In this document: positions 63,265-64,000 of the stretch, piece after piece | Numbering within the stretch: position 1 is the first letter of the stretch | How the letters are laid out: the number at the start of each line of letters is the position of its first letter | NCBI RefSeq assembly: GCF_025150245.1 | Contig: NZ_CP102279.1 | Coordinates: 777,423-841,422, forward strand | From: Dorea formicigenerans | Lineage (GTDB): Bacteria; Bacillota; Clostridia; Lachnospirales; Lachnospiraceae | DNA length: 64,000 nt | Direction: 5' to 3' | Notes under the pieces: generated by a model | Database searches by the model: none | The model's input: the letters and a program-made list of their open reading frames with translations, nothing else | What the model was told of the DNA's origin: nothing | Made by a program: the position numbers and the translations under genes

Positions 63265-64000
63265 ATGGAACAAAAGTATCAATATAATACAGTAGAAGAG
63301 GCAATCCGGGATTTACAAGATGGAAAGATCATTCTTGTTACAGATGACCCGGACAGAGAAAATGAAGGAGACATGATCTGTGCTGCTCAGTTTGCGACCC
63401 AGGAAAATATTAATTTTATGGCAACGCATGCAAAGGGACTGATCTGTACGCCGATGAGTGCAGAACTGGCAGCAAAGCTTAATTTTCCACAGATGGTTTC
63501 AGAAAATACCGATAATCATGAAACAGCATTTACGGTATCGATTGATCACGTAGATACAACAACCGGTATATCGGCAGCAGAACGTGCATATACAATGATG
63601 AAATGTGTGGATGATACATCAAGACCAGAAGATTTCAGAAGACCGGGCCATGTATTCCCGCTGGTGGCAAAAAAAGGCGGTGTACTTGTGCGTAACGGTC
63701 ACACAGAAGCAACGACAGATCTTGTAAGACTGGCGGGGCTGAAAGAATGTGGCGTATGTTGTGAAATCATGAAAGAAGACGGAACGATGATGCGTACATC
63801 AGAACTCTGGGAGCTGGCTCATAAGTATCATCTTACATTTATCACAATCAAAGATTTGCAGGATTATTTAAGAATTCATGAAAAGCATGTAAAAGAAGAG
63901 GCGGTGGCAGATCTTCCAACACAGTATGGAGAATTTAAGATTCATGGATATGTGAATGACATTACAGGAGAGCATCATCTTGCTTTGGTAAAAGGAGAAA
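63265..64000 (+). CDS. ribBA: RibBA: 3,4-dihydroxy-2-butanone-4-phosphate synthase / GTP cyclohydrolase II (partial, cut by window end)
   Basis: The ATG at 63265 follows GGAGGAAG and the frame stays open to base 64000. The first domain (about 1-205) is DHBP synthase, with [20 protein letters not shown] and [20 protein letters not shown] followed by [14 protein letters not shown]. The GTP cyclohydrolase II domain has just begun ([13 protein letters not shown]). It supplies both precursors of riboflavin. The 3' part lies outside, and ribH would be expected after it. Confidence 0.95.
   Translation, partial: MEQKYQYNTVEEAIRDLQDGKIILVTDDPDRENEGDMICAAQFATQENINFMATHAKGLICTPMSAELAAKLNFPQMVSENTDNHETAFTVSIDHVDTTTGISAAERAYTMMKCVDDTSRPEDFRRPGHVFPLVAKKGGVLVRNGHTEATTDLVRLAGLKECGVCCEIMKEDGTMMRTSELWELAHKYHLTFITIKDLQDYLRIHEKHVKEEAVADLPTQYGEFKIHGYVNDITGEHHLALVKGE

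Overview
The window looks like a chromosomal segment of a Lachnospiraceae bacterium (order Eubacteriales; something near Dorea, Mediterraneibacter or Blautia; this is inference). The grounds are moderate G+C, strong AGGAGG ribosome binding sites, sporulation genes (a YlmC/YmxH type protein and a Spo0A C-terminal-like regulator), L,L-diaminopimelate aminotransferase for lysine, an archaeal-type AspRS with GatCAB, T-box leaders and an ANTAR antiterminator beside glutamine synthetase.

Layout. 1-2017 is the 3' two thirds of a 23S rRNA, with no 5S or tRNA behind it. 2.2-6.3 kb is a LysR regulator divergent from a dicarboxylate transporter and a two-subunit tartrate dehydratase/fumarase. 6.4-12.3 kb is a glycerol 3-phosphate operon (two flavoproteins, a DUF1667 protein, glycerol kinase, an alpha/beta hydrolase). 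12.3-22.3 kb is housekeeping: YqeC, RluA, a double-Nudix protein, thioredoxin, a nucleotidyltransferase, carbamate kinase, NrdR, TruA, ExoIII, an aminotransferase and a polysaccharide deacetylase. 22.4-26.7 kb is a 2-oxoacid:ferredoxin oxidoreductase operon behind a T-box that reads as isoleucine-specific, followed by a PduL phosphotransacylase. 26.7-30.1 kb is accessory and decayed: 85-bp palindromic repeats, a chimeric RhuM/VirB4 remnant, small genes, an integrase tail and a broken YhcG-type nuclease gene. 30.3-34.8 kb carries glnA with a long structured leader, an ANTAR regulator, dapF and dapL.

34.9-35.5 kb holds two identical tRNA-Gln genes and a tRNA-Pro. A ~5 kb integrative element sits in the tRNA-Pro (about 35447-40461): integrase, HUH Rep, a small third protein, a divergent XRE repressor and cargo (membrane protein, small HTH protein, GNAT). 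Its right end carries a displaced tRNA 3' end, and both arms carry the same pair of 10-bp motifs. Beyond it are a CPBP protease, murI, a TIGR00266 protein, a ClC channel, and a divergent repressor/Spo0A-C pair around a perfect palindrome.

46.0-52.3 kb is the tRNA-dependent asparagine route: an Asn T-box, non-discriminating AspRS, an unrelated zinc-ribbon membrane protein, then gatC-gatA-gatB. After it come a PurF paralogue lacking its glutaminase residues, a nested palindrome, an orphan Phd-type antitoxin translationally coupled to an ABC exporter of the MacB/FtsX kind, a DUF5721-like protein and a MATE pump. 61.1-64.0 kb is the riboflavin operon (FMN riboswitch, ribD, ribE, ribBA), cut by the window end.

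Most regulation visible here is by RNA: two T-boxes, an FMN riboswitch, a probable ANTAR-controlled leader and many intrinsic terminators. The most unusual points are the isoleucine T-box on the oxidoreductase operon, the glutaminase-dead PurF paralogue, the antitoxin/ABC coupling, palindromic repeats nested inside terminator hairpins, and promoter-then-immediate-hairpin units ahead of two genes.
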